This document shows, in pieces, positions 51,112 through 58,468 of a DNA stretch of 64,000 bases (positions are counted from its first letter, which is position 1; the number at the start of each line of letters is the position of its first letter). The stretch lies in NCBI RefSeq assembly GCF_005869875.1, contig NZ_VAWG01000010.1, positions 81,155 to 145,154 of the forward strand. The letters run 5' to 3'. This DNA is from Paenibacillus pinistramenti (lineage in GTDB: Bacteria > Bacillota > Bacilli > Paenibacillales > Paenibacillaceae). A program made the position numbers and the translations under genes. Below the pieces are notes generated by a model, which was not told the origin of the DNA, ran no database searches, and worked only from the letters and a program-made list of their open reading frames with translations.

Positions 51112-51298
51112 GCTTCGTTCACATGCTGCCGAATGACGGTTTACCTGCAAGTTGGTAGCGCAATAGAACTCCGGAACTGTATACGGTTGCTGCCAACTGC
51201 CATAGCCAAATCCCCCAGCACGGTCTTCATCAGGCGACCCGGGAGATTGAATAACGCCATCCAAGGTCATGAATGTATGCACAATAAGTTTTTTCCAT
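51100..51298 (-). pseudogene. Frameshifted, 3'-truncated RibD/DHFR-family reductase remnant
   Basis: AGGAAAGG precedes an ATG at 51298, but the frame that carries the recognisable sequence (KKLIVHTFMTLDGVIQSPG, then DEDRAGGFGYGSWQQPY) is shifted by one base after MET. Removing one A from the six-A run at 51289-51294 would restore MEKLIVHTFMTLDGV. This is the standard N-terminus of RibD C-terminal/YyaP-type dihydrofolate reductase-like proteins, about 180 aa long. Homology stops near 51180 and the rest of the gene is gone. Confidence 0.7.
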
Positions 51299-51328
51299 TT
51301 TGCTGTTCATCCTTTCCTATACAGATTG

Positions 51329-51994
51329 TTAATGTAAACTGCCTCTTAAGCCTGATAACTCTAATTCTTGAAGAACTTCCTTGGCATCACAGTCGGGATT
51401 CAGAATATGGATCATTTCTTCCGTAATAGGGGAATCCGTAATGGAGAAATTATTGTATATTTGTGCCACAACATCTAATGAGGGCGAACATTCAAAATAA
51501 CCTGCTGCAAATTCTGCAAAATCCTCTGGCGTATCGAATATACAGCCCAGTAAAAAGTCAGAACCATCGCTTTCACCTTCTGGAATCTCAACGTTTCCCT
51601 TGTGCCATTTCGGGTCATTGCTTGTGCGCCAAATACAAAAAGTCACATCGTCTTGTTCAATTGCATCATTATCAAGCAAAGATAATAAATCCTTTGGAAC
51701 GTCATCATAAATCCCTTGCCATACTTTATATTCATCTTGCGCATGCGGGCTTAATCCAGATTCATGATCGAAACCTTTCAGGATGGCGCCTTCCGGGGAG
51801 AACAACATAATGAGATGATCACCTGCTCCATTGTCTATCTTCGCCATACTAACACCCTCAGCCCAATCCTGAACAAAGCTATGATAACGAAGCCATTCAT
51901 CCCGGCAAAGGATCATATTTAGGGCTGCTTGGATTTTCATGAGCTTGTTTAAGATTATTGGATTTGGCAAACGCTCTAACACATTTACTTCCAT
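51329..51994 (-). CDS. Unknown acidic soluble protein (221 aa)
   Basis: AAAGGGTG lies 7-8 bases before the ATG, and the frame is intact. I do not recognise the family. The product is acidic, rich in Asp, Glu and aromatic residues, without signal peptide or membrane helix; stretches such as ILCRDEWLRYHSFVQDW, MLFSPEGAILKGFDHES, DVTFCIWRT and WHKGNVEIPEGESDGSDFLL are notable. The gene is more AT-rich than the surrounding exporter genes and sits next to two gene remnants, so it belongs to an accessory patch. An immunity-type protein of a toxin system is one possibility, with no direct support. Confidence 0.7.
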   Translation of the reverse strand: MEVNVLERLPNPIILNKLMKIQAALNMILCRDEWLRYHSFVQDWAEGVSMAKIDNGAGDHLIMLFSPEGAILKGFDHESGLSPHAQDEYKVWQGIYDDVPKDLLSLLDNDAIEQDDVTFCIWRTSNDPKWHKGNVEIPEGESDGSDFLLGCIFDTPEDFAEFAAGYFECSPSLDVVAQIYNNFSITDSPITEEMIHILNPDCDAKEVLQELELSGLRGSLH

Positions 51995-52181
51995 GAATCC
52001 ACACCCTTTCTTCTATTATTGCAAAGCCGTGTTCCTGGTGATTAAAATGCTCTCTTATCGCACAGCTGTTGCATCAGCTTTAATGGAATTATTCTTGAAA
52101 ACGATTCAGCTATCCTGCCTGTTTGCTGCTTAAAGCATTGCCAGATTACAACTTTATTCTCTTCTCGCAGTTAAAGCATTC

Positions 52182-52210
52182 TTGGCAAGCGCCGGACGTA
52201 GCGGTATAAT
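52182..52210 (+). promoter_or_regulatory. Sigma-A promoter of the MMPL exporter gene
   Basis: TTGGCA (52182-52187), 17-bp spacer, TATAAT (52205-52210). It lies 79 bp before the ATG. Confidence 0.75.
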
Positions 52211-52216
52211 GAACTT

Positions 52217-52238
52217 AAAATGACCCGTGGTTCATTTT
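52217..52238. promoter_or_regulatory. 22-bp inverted repeat at the MMPL promoter
   Basis: AAAATGACCC (52217-52226), GT, GGTTCATTTT (52229-52238); arms match at nine of ten positions. Its place over the expected transcription start suggests a repressor operator. No regulator gene is adjacent. Confidence 0.55.
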
Positions 52239-52288
52239 ACGATGAGGCGGGTTATATTTCTTATCACCAAACAGTGAGGAGAACGGAA

Positions 52289-54520
52289 ATGAAATCAAAA
52301 TGGGGATTTGCCGCTTCGTTAGCGGGCAAACGGGGCAGATGGATTACGCTGTCCGTATGGGTTATCGCGGCTGTCGTGCTCAATTTGCTGCTGCCAGGCA
52401 TCAACAAGGAAGAGGTTAATAATGCCGCCAACCTGCCGGACAGCTCGCCGTCGGTGCAGGCAGAAGCGTTGGTCGCCAAGGAGTTTCCTTCGGGCAAAGG
52501 CGTGCCGGCTTTGTTTGTCTGGCATAGGGAAGGCGGACTTACTGATGAGGATTTAGGCCATATTCAAAAGCTTTCGGCGGAGCTCACCGCTTCACCTCTG
52601 CCGGAGCAGGTATTTGTCGTGCCGCTTGACCAGATGCCGCTTCAGGCGCTGAAGGCGCAGCTGTCCGAGGACGGCAGCACGCTGGTGTCGACGGTGCTGT
52701 TCGAGAAGTCGGCGGAAACGGCTGCCCTGAAGGACAGCCTGGACCAGTTCAAGCAGCTGGCAGAGAAGGAGTTTGGGACAGATCCTTTTGCGCAGAAGAC
52801 CACGGCAGACGACTTGTCCGCACGGGTTACCGGGCCGGCCGGAATATCGGTTGATGCCACCGGATTGTTCCAGAACGCGGATTTCTCGCTGATGATGTCC
52901 ACAGTCATTCTGGTGCTGGTTATCCTGCTCCTGATTTACCGCTCGCCGATTCTGGCGTTCATTCCAATCGTCGCGGTCGGCTTTGCTTACCTGGTCACAA
53001 GCCCGATTCTGGGCGTCATGGCCCACAATGGCTGGATCACCGCAGATTCGCAGGCGATTTCGATTATGACGGTGCTGCTGTTCGGGGCGGGGACGGACTA
53101 CTGCCTGTTCCTGATCTCCCGGTTCAGACAGCTGCTCCATGAAGAACGGAGCAAAGGCCGGGCCCTGCTTGGGGCGATTACAGGCTCCTCCGGTGCGATT
53201 GCCATGAGCGGCTTTACCGTCGTGCTGGCCCTGCTGACGCTGCTCCTGGCCAAATACGGAACCTATCAGCGTTTCGCCGTTCCGTTCAGCGTCTCAATTC
53301 TGATTATGGGCATCGCCAGCCTGACGCTGGTTCCGGCGCTGCTGGCTGTACTCGGCAGAGGTTCGTTCTGGCCGTTCGTGCCGCGGACTCCGGAGATGGC
53401 GGCCGAACGCGCCGCGTCCAAGGGCAAACCGGCCCCGGTTCAGAAGCAGTCCAAACAGCTGATCGGGCGGGCGGTTGTGCGCAAGCCTTGGCTGATCCTC
53501 GGCGTTACCGTGGTGCTGCTCGGGGCTCTGGCGTCTTTTTCCACGCAGATTAAATTTACTTATGACCTGCTGTCCTCCTTCCCTAAGGATATGGCTTCCA
53601 GAGAGGGATATGAGCTGATCGGCAGCAAGTTTACGCCCGGTGAGCTGGCTCCGGTTCAGCTGATCGTGGACAGTGAAGGTAAAGAAACGGACCTTGCAGA
53701 TGCGTTAAAAGGTCTGGATTACGTATCTGAAGTTTCGGATGCCCAGCAGGGGGCGGGGAACAAGCAGCTGCAGTCCTACAGCCTCCAGTTCACCATGAAC
53801 CCGTATTCGCAGGAAGCGATGGACCATATTCCTGACCTTCGCGAGGCGGCTGAGAAGTCCCTTCAATCCGCGGGCATCACGGACGTGGAGGATAAGGTGT
53901 GGATCAGCGGGCAGACCGCAACCCAGTACGACACGAGGGAGACCGGAAACCGGGACAATTCGGTCATTATTCCGGTTGTCATCGGCCTGATAACGCTGCT
54001 GCTTCTGCTGTATCTGCGGTCGATTGTGGCTACCGTTTATCTCGTCGCAACCGTCATCCTGTCCTATTTCTCCGCGCTCGGGCTGGGCTGGATCATCATT
54101 CACTACGGCCTCGGGGCGGATGCGATCCAGGGGGCGATTCCGCTCTATGCGTTCGTGTTCCTGGTGGCGCTGGGTGAGGACTACAACATCTTTATGATCT
54201 CAAGCATTTGGGAGAAGAGAAAAATCATGCCGCTGAAAGACGCCATCCGCGAAGGCGTCAGCGAAACCGGCTCCGTTATCACGTCCGCCGGCATCATTCT
54301 GGCCGGAACGTTTGCGGTGCTGGCGAGCCTGCCGATTCAGGTGCTGGTTCAGTTCGGCATTATTACCGCCGTCGGCGTGCTGCTCGACACCTTCCTGGTG
54401 CGCCCGTTCCTCGTGCCGGCGATTACCGTGCTGCTGGGGCGGTTCGCTTTCTGGCCCGGCAGGCATGCGGAAGTCAAAGAGAGTGCGCAGGACCATGCAG
54501 GTGCGCAGGTGTCCAAATAA
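52289..54520 (+). CDS. MMPL-family RND-type exporter
   Basis: GAGGAG lies seven bases before the ATG at 52289; the upstream ATG at 52220 falls inside the operator. The 743-aa product has two halves, each with a large extracytoplasmic loop and a group of membrane helices. Typical elements are the first helix WITLSVWVIAAVVLNLLLPG, the proton-relay region GAGTDYCLFLISRFR in half 1 and ALGEDYNIFMISSIWE in half 2. MMPL proteins export lipids, siderophores or antibiotics using the proton gradient; in Firmicutes they often give drug resistance. It is monocistronic with its own promoter and terminator. Confidence 0.93.
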   Translation: MKSKWGFAASLAGKRGRWITLSVWVIAAVVLNLLLPGINKEEVNNAANLPDSSPSVQAEALVAKEFPSGKGVPALFVWHREGGLTDEDLGHIQKLSAELTASPLPEQVFVVPLDQMPLQALKAQLSEDGSTLVSTVLFEKSAETAALKDSLDQFKQLAEKEFGTDPFAQKTTADDLSARVTGPAGISVDATGLFQNADFSLMMSTVILVLVILLLIYRSPILAFIPIVAVGFAYLVTSPILGVMAHNGWITADSQAISIMTVLLFGAGTDYCLFLISRFRQLLHEERSKGRALLGAITGSSGAIAMSGFTVVLALLTLLLAKYGTYQRFAVPFSVSILIMGIASLTLVPALLAVLGRGSFWPFVPRTPEMAAERAASKGKPAPVQKQSKQLIGRAVVRKPWLILGVTVVLLGALASFSTQIKFTYDLLSSFPKDMASREGYELIGSKFTPGELAPVQLIVDSEGKETDLADALKGLDYVSEVSDAQQGAGNKQLQSYSLQFTMNPYSQEAMDHIPDLREAAEKSLQSAGITDVEDKVWISGQTATQYDTRETGNRDNSVIIPVVIGLITLLLLLYLRSIVATVYLVATVILSYFSALGLGWIIIHYGLGADAIQGAIPLYAFVFLVALGEDYNIFMISSIWEKRKIMPLKDAIREGVSETGSVITSAGIILAGTFAVLASLPIQVLVQFGIITAVGVLLDTFLVRPFLVPAITVLLGRFAFWPGRHAEVKESAQDHAGAQVSK

Positions 54521-54555
54521 CTATTCAATCTCTGAACAAGAATTCCCGCAAAAAA

Positions 54556-54630
54556 AATCCGCACCCCAAAGTGCCCCTCCAGACCGGCAGACAGCCGGCT
54601 GGAGATAAGGCATATAGGGTGCGGATTATT
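54556..54630. terminator. Bidirectional terminator
   Basis: AATCCGCACCC (54556-54566) pairs with GGGTGCGGATT (54617-54627); an inner CTCCAG/CTGGAG stem with CCGGC/GCCGG fills the loop. A tract before and ATTTATT after. Confidence 0.85.
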
Positions 54631-54635
54631 TATTG

Positions 54636-55331
54636 TCAGGACTGCGGCTCCTGGAGGTGCTCGTCCAGGCTTTTCCCCGAATCGACCAGCCCCTGATTGA
54701 TGGCTTCCCATAAATACAGGGAGACGATCGAGCCGTAAGGCGGCCAGCGGTGGAGGAGCTGCTGCAGATATTTCTTGTCCTTTCTCGGCTCAAGCCCATA
54801 CAGCCACTGCGCCGCCCGCTGGAGACCGGCGTCGCCCAGTGACACTACATTTTCCCGGCCCAGCGCGAAAATGAGAAACATCTCGGCCGTCCACCGGCCG
54901 ATGCCCTTCACCGACGTTAAGGCGGCAATGACCGCCTCGTCGTCCATATCCGGGAAGGCTGCGAAATCCAGCTCCCCGGACAGCACCTTTCCGCTCAGGT
55001 CGCGGAGGTAGGACAGCTTGGACGCCGACAGCCCGGCGCCCCGCAGCGCCTCGTCCTCCTGCGTCAGCAGCGCCTCCGCTGTAAAGCCGCCCGCCAGCAG
55101 CCTGACGCGCTCGCGGATGGTTGCCGCAGCTTTCACCGAAATCTGCTGGCTGATAATGGAGCGGGCCAGCGCCTCAAACGGGTCCCGGTCCAGTGTGACC
55201 GTCAGCACCCCCAGCCGCGCGATGAGCGCCCCGAGTCGGGGATCGGCGCCGGACAGCGCCTGAATCCGCGGCTCCCCAGAGTGCAGATTCCACTGCGTAT
55301 CGCTTGTATTGTTCGTATTGTTTGCAGTCAT
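54636..55331 (-). CDS. DNA-3-methyladenine glycosylase II-type (AlkA-like) HhH-GPD protein
   Basis: AGGAG lies eight bases before the ATG at 55331; a TTG six bases upstream is less likely. The 231-aa product has the HhH-GPD layout: PFEALARSIISQQISVKAA, helix-hairpin-helix LTSVKGIGRWTAEMFLIFAL and the following LGDAGLQRA in which Asp is the catalytic residue. It removes alkylated bases such as 3-methyladenine to start base excision repair. No Ada or N-terminal AlkA_N domain is present. It is monocistronic. Confidence 0.92.
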   Translation of the reverse strand: MTANNTNNTSDTQWNLHSGEPRIQALSGADPRLGALIARLGVLTVTLDRDPFEALARSIISQQISVKAAATIRERVRLLAGGFTAEALLTQEDEALRGAGLSASKLSYLRDLSGKVLSGELDFAAFPDMDDEAVIAALTSVKGIGRWTAEMFLIFALGRENVVSLGDAGLQRAAQWLYGLEPRKDKKYLQQLLHRWPPYGSIVSLYLWEAINQGLVDSGKSLDEHLQEPQS

Positions 55332-55416
55332 ATCCAACTCTCCTGTGACCAGACTTTTTTACGTATATTCGTTCCTCTCCACTTCGGCTGCAGCAGGCCT
55401 GCTCTAAGCGGTTTGG

Positions 55417-55482
55417 CCCGGCCCAAACCCGGCTCAAACCCGCCCCAAACCCGGCCCAAACCCGGCCCAAACCCGGCCCAAA
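55417..55482. repeat. 11-bp tandem repeat, six copies
   Basis: Six consecutive CCCGGCCCAAA units start at 55417 and continue every 11 bp; copies 2 and 3 each have one change, copies 4 to 6 are identical. It lies in the gap between the divergent AlkA-like and peptidase-like genes. Confidence 0.95.
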
Positions 55483-55563
55483 CAAGCAAATCAGCTTTTT
55501 TGAACATTTTGTGCCCTAAAGCTGTTTAATGTCAATTTTAACTGGGTAATAAACAGGTTTGGG

Positions 55564-55592
55564 TTTAAATGTCAGATGCAATCAGGTATAAT
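55564..55592 (+). promoter_or_regulatory. Candidate sigma-A promoter of the peptidase-like gene
   Basis: TTTAAA (55564-55569), 17-bp spacer, TATAAT (55587-55592). It overlaps the upstream ATG (55569) and so supports the later TTG start. Confidence 0.5.
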
Positions 55593-55628
55593 AAACCTTA
55601 CTCAAAAAAAGAAATCAGGGGATTGCAT

Positions 55629-56081
55629 TTGAACAAAACAGCAGCAAGACAAATAATAAAGCCGTTATTGGAACGGTCGGGCAGCACGGTTAAGCTGAAG
55701 CTGAAGTCACGGTTTCCCGGCGGCCGCAACGTTGGCGGCAAATACACAATGAATGACCATTCCGTTACTTTATACTTAGAAGAAATCCGGATTCAGGCAG
55801 TCAATATTTTTGGTTCGGCGGAATACACCGATGAGGTGCTGAAGATCATTGCCGCCCATGAGCTGGGACATGCGCAGGATCCTGAACTGGAGCTGCTGTC
55901 GGAGCGGCTGGATGAATGCCCGTCGGACAGGGAATTTAATCTGATTGCGCTGCAGATTGAAGAAAATGCCTGGAACTTCGCCCGGACCATTCTGCCGGAA
56001 GTAGAATCGGGCCTGCTGGATACCATGATTTATTTCTCCCTTAAAGCTTACCGGGACGCGGTAGCGGAGGGCATCGCCTGA
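55629..56081 (+). CDS. ImmA/IrrE-like zinc metallopeptidase domain protein
   Basis: The TTG at 55629 follows AGGGGATTG and lies after a consensus -10 at 55587, which would put the ATG at 55569 upstream of the transcript. The product (150 aa) has the zinc motif HELGH in AAHELGHAQDPE and a downstream IEENAWNFARTIL, which fits the third ligand and the E-x2-A-x2-FA pattern of ImmA/IrrE peptidases. Members cleave XRE repressors of mobile elements or stress regulons. No XRE partner gene is adjacent, so it may act on a distant target. Confidence in the fold is moderate. Confidence 0.75.
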   Translation: MNKTAARQIIKPLLERSGSTVKLKLKSRFPGGRNVGGKYTMNDHSVTLYLEEIRIQAVNIFGSAEYTDEVLKIIAAHELGHAQDPELELLSERLDECPSDREFNLIALQIEENAWNFARTILPEVESGLLDTMIYFSLKAYRDAVAEGIA

Positions 56082-56101
56082 GGCCCTGTTTATGTCGTTA
56101 G

Positions 56102-56140
56102 AGAAGCCTGCTTGAGAAGGAGCTCAAGCAGGCTTCTTTG
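56102..56140. terminator. Bidirectional terminator
   Basis: AGAAGCCTGCTTGAG (56102-56116) and CTCAAGCAGGCTTCT (56123-56137) form a perfect 15-bp stem followed by TTTG. Confidence 0.9.
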
Positions 56141-56196
56141 CGTTCCCGGGTGCTTCCGGGGGCTCATGGCGCTGATAGTGAATGGGGATTCTCCCG

Positions 56197-57141
56197 CTAC
56201 TTAATCGTAATATTGCCTGATGTCGTACGGACCTTGATCACATCGTTGGTCTGCTGCGGAGAATCAGGGGCATGGATGCTTCCCGAGCTCGCCTGAAGGT
56301 CATAGAATCCCTGAAAAGCCGCATCACGCGCAAGCTTGACGTTGCCGGAATAGGAGGTGATGTCCAAGTCATCCGAACGCTGACTGTTCAGCGTTACATT
56401 GCCGGAGAAGGATTCGATCTGCCCGGTTCCGGTAAAATCATTCAGCGTAACATTGCCAGAAGAAATCTTGATCTTGACCCCGCCGGTAACGCCGGTGCCT
56501 TTGAGATTGCCCGAGCTCAGCGAATAAGATCCTTCTCCGCTGATCTGATTAAGTGAAAGGTTGCCTGAACTCATGTTAAGTGTGACCGGAGCTTCAATTT
56601 GAGCCAGCGAGACATTCCCCGAAGAGGAATGGAGGCTCAGCTGGTCTGCCTTGGCGTCCGTGACGGACAAGTTGCCGGATAACATTTTTAAATCTGCATG
56701 GTCTGCCCTTAGTCCCTGAATGGTGCTGTCGCCTGAGCCGAGGCTGAACTGGAACTGAGCGGGCTGCTGGCCGTCTGGAACTGCAACGGTAATTTTGGCC
56801 TGCGGGGAGCTGAAATCTAGGGCAAAGAATTCAAACGAAGTGACGCTCATGTCCAGCTTCAGGCCGTCAGCGTCAGTTTTTGTCTGGTTAAGCTTATCTA
56901 TGACCTTTTGTTTAAACCTGCCGCTGATTTCCACATAGCCGCTCCCGTCCTGACTGGAGATAAAGCTCACGTCCGTGTCAAAGCCGCCATTTATGCTCAG
57001 GTTCTGCAGCTGCTCCGCACTTAAATCCCAGCGCTCCTGATAGTCTTTAAGCGGCTCGCCAAACCTGAAATGCTGGTAAGCCATTCCGGCAATCCCGATA
57101 ATAATCAGCGCTACAGCCAATAATGACCACTTCTTAGTCAT
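56197..57141 (-). CDS. DUF4097-type membrane-anchored beta-helix protein (LiaG-like)
   Basis: GGGAGAG precedes the ATG, which lies inside the last codons of the DUF1700 gene (8-bp overlap). The 314-aa product has one N-terminal membrane helix (LLAVALIIIGIAGMAY) and an extracytoplasmic region of repeating strands with the rhythm SSGN(V/L)SL and SGNVTLN, typical of DUF4097 adhesin-like beta-helices. In Firmicutes these follow PadR and DUF1700 genes and respond to envelope stress. The role is probably structural or regulatory at the membrane. Confidence 0.9.
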   Translation of the reverse strand: MTKKWSLLAVALIIIGIAGMAYQHFRFGEPLKDYQERWDLSAEQLQNLSINGGFDTDVSFISSQDGSGYVEISGRFKQKVIDKLNQTKTDADGLKLDMSVTSFEFFALDFSSPQAKITVAVPDGQQPAQFQFSLGSGDSTIQGLRADHADLKMLSGNLSVTDAKADQLSLHSSSGNVSLAQIEAPVTLNMSSGNLSLNQISGEGSYSLSSGNLKGTGVTGGVKIKISSGNVTLNDFTGTGQIESFSGNVTLNSQRSDDLDITSYSGNVKLARDAAFQGFYDLQASSGSIHAPDSPQQTNDVIKVRTTSGNITIK

Positions 57142-57871
57142 GCTTCGCTCTCCCTCTCCCTCTCATCGCCCGGATATTCCATCCGGCATAATTAGCTGAC
57201 AGTTTATAGAGCGCTCCAGCTGACAACTTCGTCAGAATCAGCAGCAGAATGCCGCACCCGGCCAAACTCATTGAGGCAAATCCTTTTGCAGGGAAATAGG
57301 TCCCCGTGTTCCAATAATCAAGCAGAAGTGCAACCGGACTCAGCACGCCGCCCACACCGCCTGCGGCAATCCCGATAACGGCTGACCATAAAGCAAGCAG
57401 CACCGGGATCATCACAATATTCAGGAAAAATAAACCTGCGGCCGCACAAACCCAAACGGCTGCGCTCCGCCGGCGGGCCTCCGGTTCCGGATGGCGGGAG
57501 CCGGGGGAAGTGCCGAAATTGGCACCCGAATAAGCACTGGAATAAGTACCGGGATAAGCGCCGCCGCCCTTGCCGCCCCCTTGCGCTGCCGCAGAATCAA
57601 TCCGGGGCTCCTGGCCGTAATACCAAAAGACAGGGTCCGTCGCGCCGCCTGCGTTCACGGTGCTGCTGCCGGAGCGCTGGTGAAGGGCTTCTTGGGCAAT
57701 TTCACGCGGATCGCCGAGCTCGCCGGCGATTTCCTCCTCGGTTTTACCGTTTTGCAGGCCGAACATAAAGTGGGACCTGTAGTCCTCCATAAGCTCCTCG
57801 CGCTCCTCGGGGGGAAGGGGAGCCAGCTCGGATTCCAACCTCACAAGAAACTGGTCTTTAGTCTTCATCAT
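57134..57871 (-). CDS. DUF1700 (HAAS) membrane protein
   Basis: The ATG at 57871 overlaps the PadR stop by four bases (ATGA) and has AAAGGA eight bases upstream. The 245-aa product starts with the HAAS/DUF1700 signature (FLVRLESELAPLPPEEREELMEDY, GKTEEEIAGELGDPREIAQ), followed by a Gly/Tyr/Ala-rich linker and about three hydrophobic segments. DUF1700 proteins act with PadR-type regulators, probably as anti-regulators that bind through the HAAS domain. The context fits exactly. Confidence 0.9.
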   Translation of the reverse strand: MMKTKDQFLVRLESELAPLPPEEREELMEDYRSHFMFGLQNGKTEEEIAGELGDPREIAQEALHQRSGSSTVNAGGATDPVFWYYGQEPRIDSAAAQGGGKGGGAYPGTYSSAYSGANFGTSPGSRHPEPEARRRSAAVWVCAAAGLFFLNIVMIPVLLALWSAVIGIAAGGVGGVLSPVALLLDYWNTGTYFPAKGFASMSLAGCGILLLILTKLSAGALYKLSANYAGWNIRAMRGRGRAKHD

Positions 57872-58194
57872 GACTGAATTCCTTTCTGGATTAATCTGTT
57901 GACGCCGGATATGAACTTCTCCCACTCCTCAATGAGCCAGCCGGTATGGGCTTCCCCCTCGGGAGTAATCCGGTAATACTTGCGCGGCGGTCCTTCACTG
58001 GATTCCTGCAGATAGGTCATGCAGTAGCCTTCCTTCACAAGCCGGCGCAGCAGCGGATAAAGCGCTCCTTCAGCGACCTCGATATGCTCGGAGACAAGCT
58101 GGGCCAGCTCATATCCATAGCGGTCCTGCTGCCGGATGAGCGCGAGCGCACAGAGCTCCAGCGCGCCCTTTTTAAACTGGATATTGATATCCAA
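57868..58194 (-). CDS. PadR-family transcriptional regulator
   Basis: TTG start at 58194 with GAGGGATG upstream. The 108-aa product matches PadR winged helices: FKKGALELCALALIRQQDRYGYELAQLV, EGALYPLLRRLVKEGYCM, GPPRKYYRITPEG. It is the first gene of the three-gene PadR-DUF1700-DUF4097 operon with overlapping cistrons, and probably represses it. Confidence 0.93.
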   Translation of the reverse strand: MDINIQFKKGALELCALALIRQQDRYGYELAQLVSEHIEVAEGALYPLLRRLVKEGYCMTYLQESSEGPPRKYYRITPEGEAHTGWLIEEWEKFISGVNRLIQKGIQS

Positions 58195-58384
58195 GCGGCA
58201 TCCCTCATTTAATGAACAAGTTAGGTAAAGTTTGTGGGTTAACTAGGTACTGAATAATATTTAATACTGATGATAAAATAACACACGCTGCTGAGCTGCG
58301 CAAGCAGTCTTTCCCTCCTTTTCCAAAAATCGGGCTTTAGTTCTCCGCCTCTAGACGGACTCTTCATTAACAAGCACAAAAAAT

Positions 58385-58421
58385 AACCCCGGCAGCCTGG
58401 ATAAGAAGGCGAACCGGGGTT
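58385..58421 (-). terminator. Terminator of the FAD-Rieske gene
   Basis: AACCCCGG (58385-58392) pairs with CCGGGGTT (58414-58421); on the minus strand it is followed by ATTTTTT. Confidence 0.8.
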
Positions 58422-58468
58422 GTTTGAATATTTTTGCCAGCGAGGAGAAAAGGAACAAGCAGACATCC

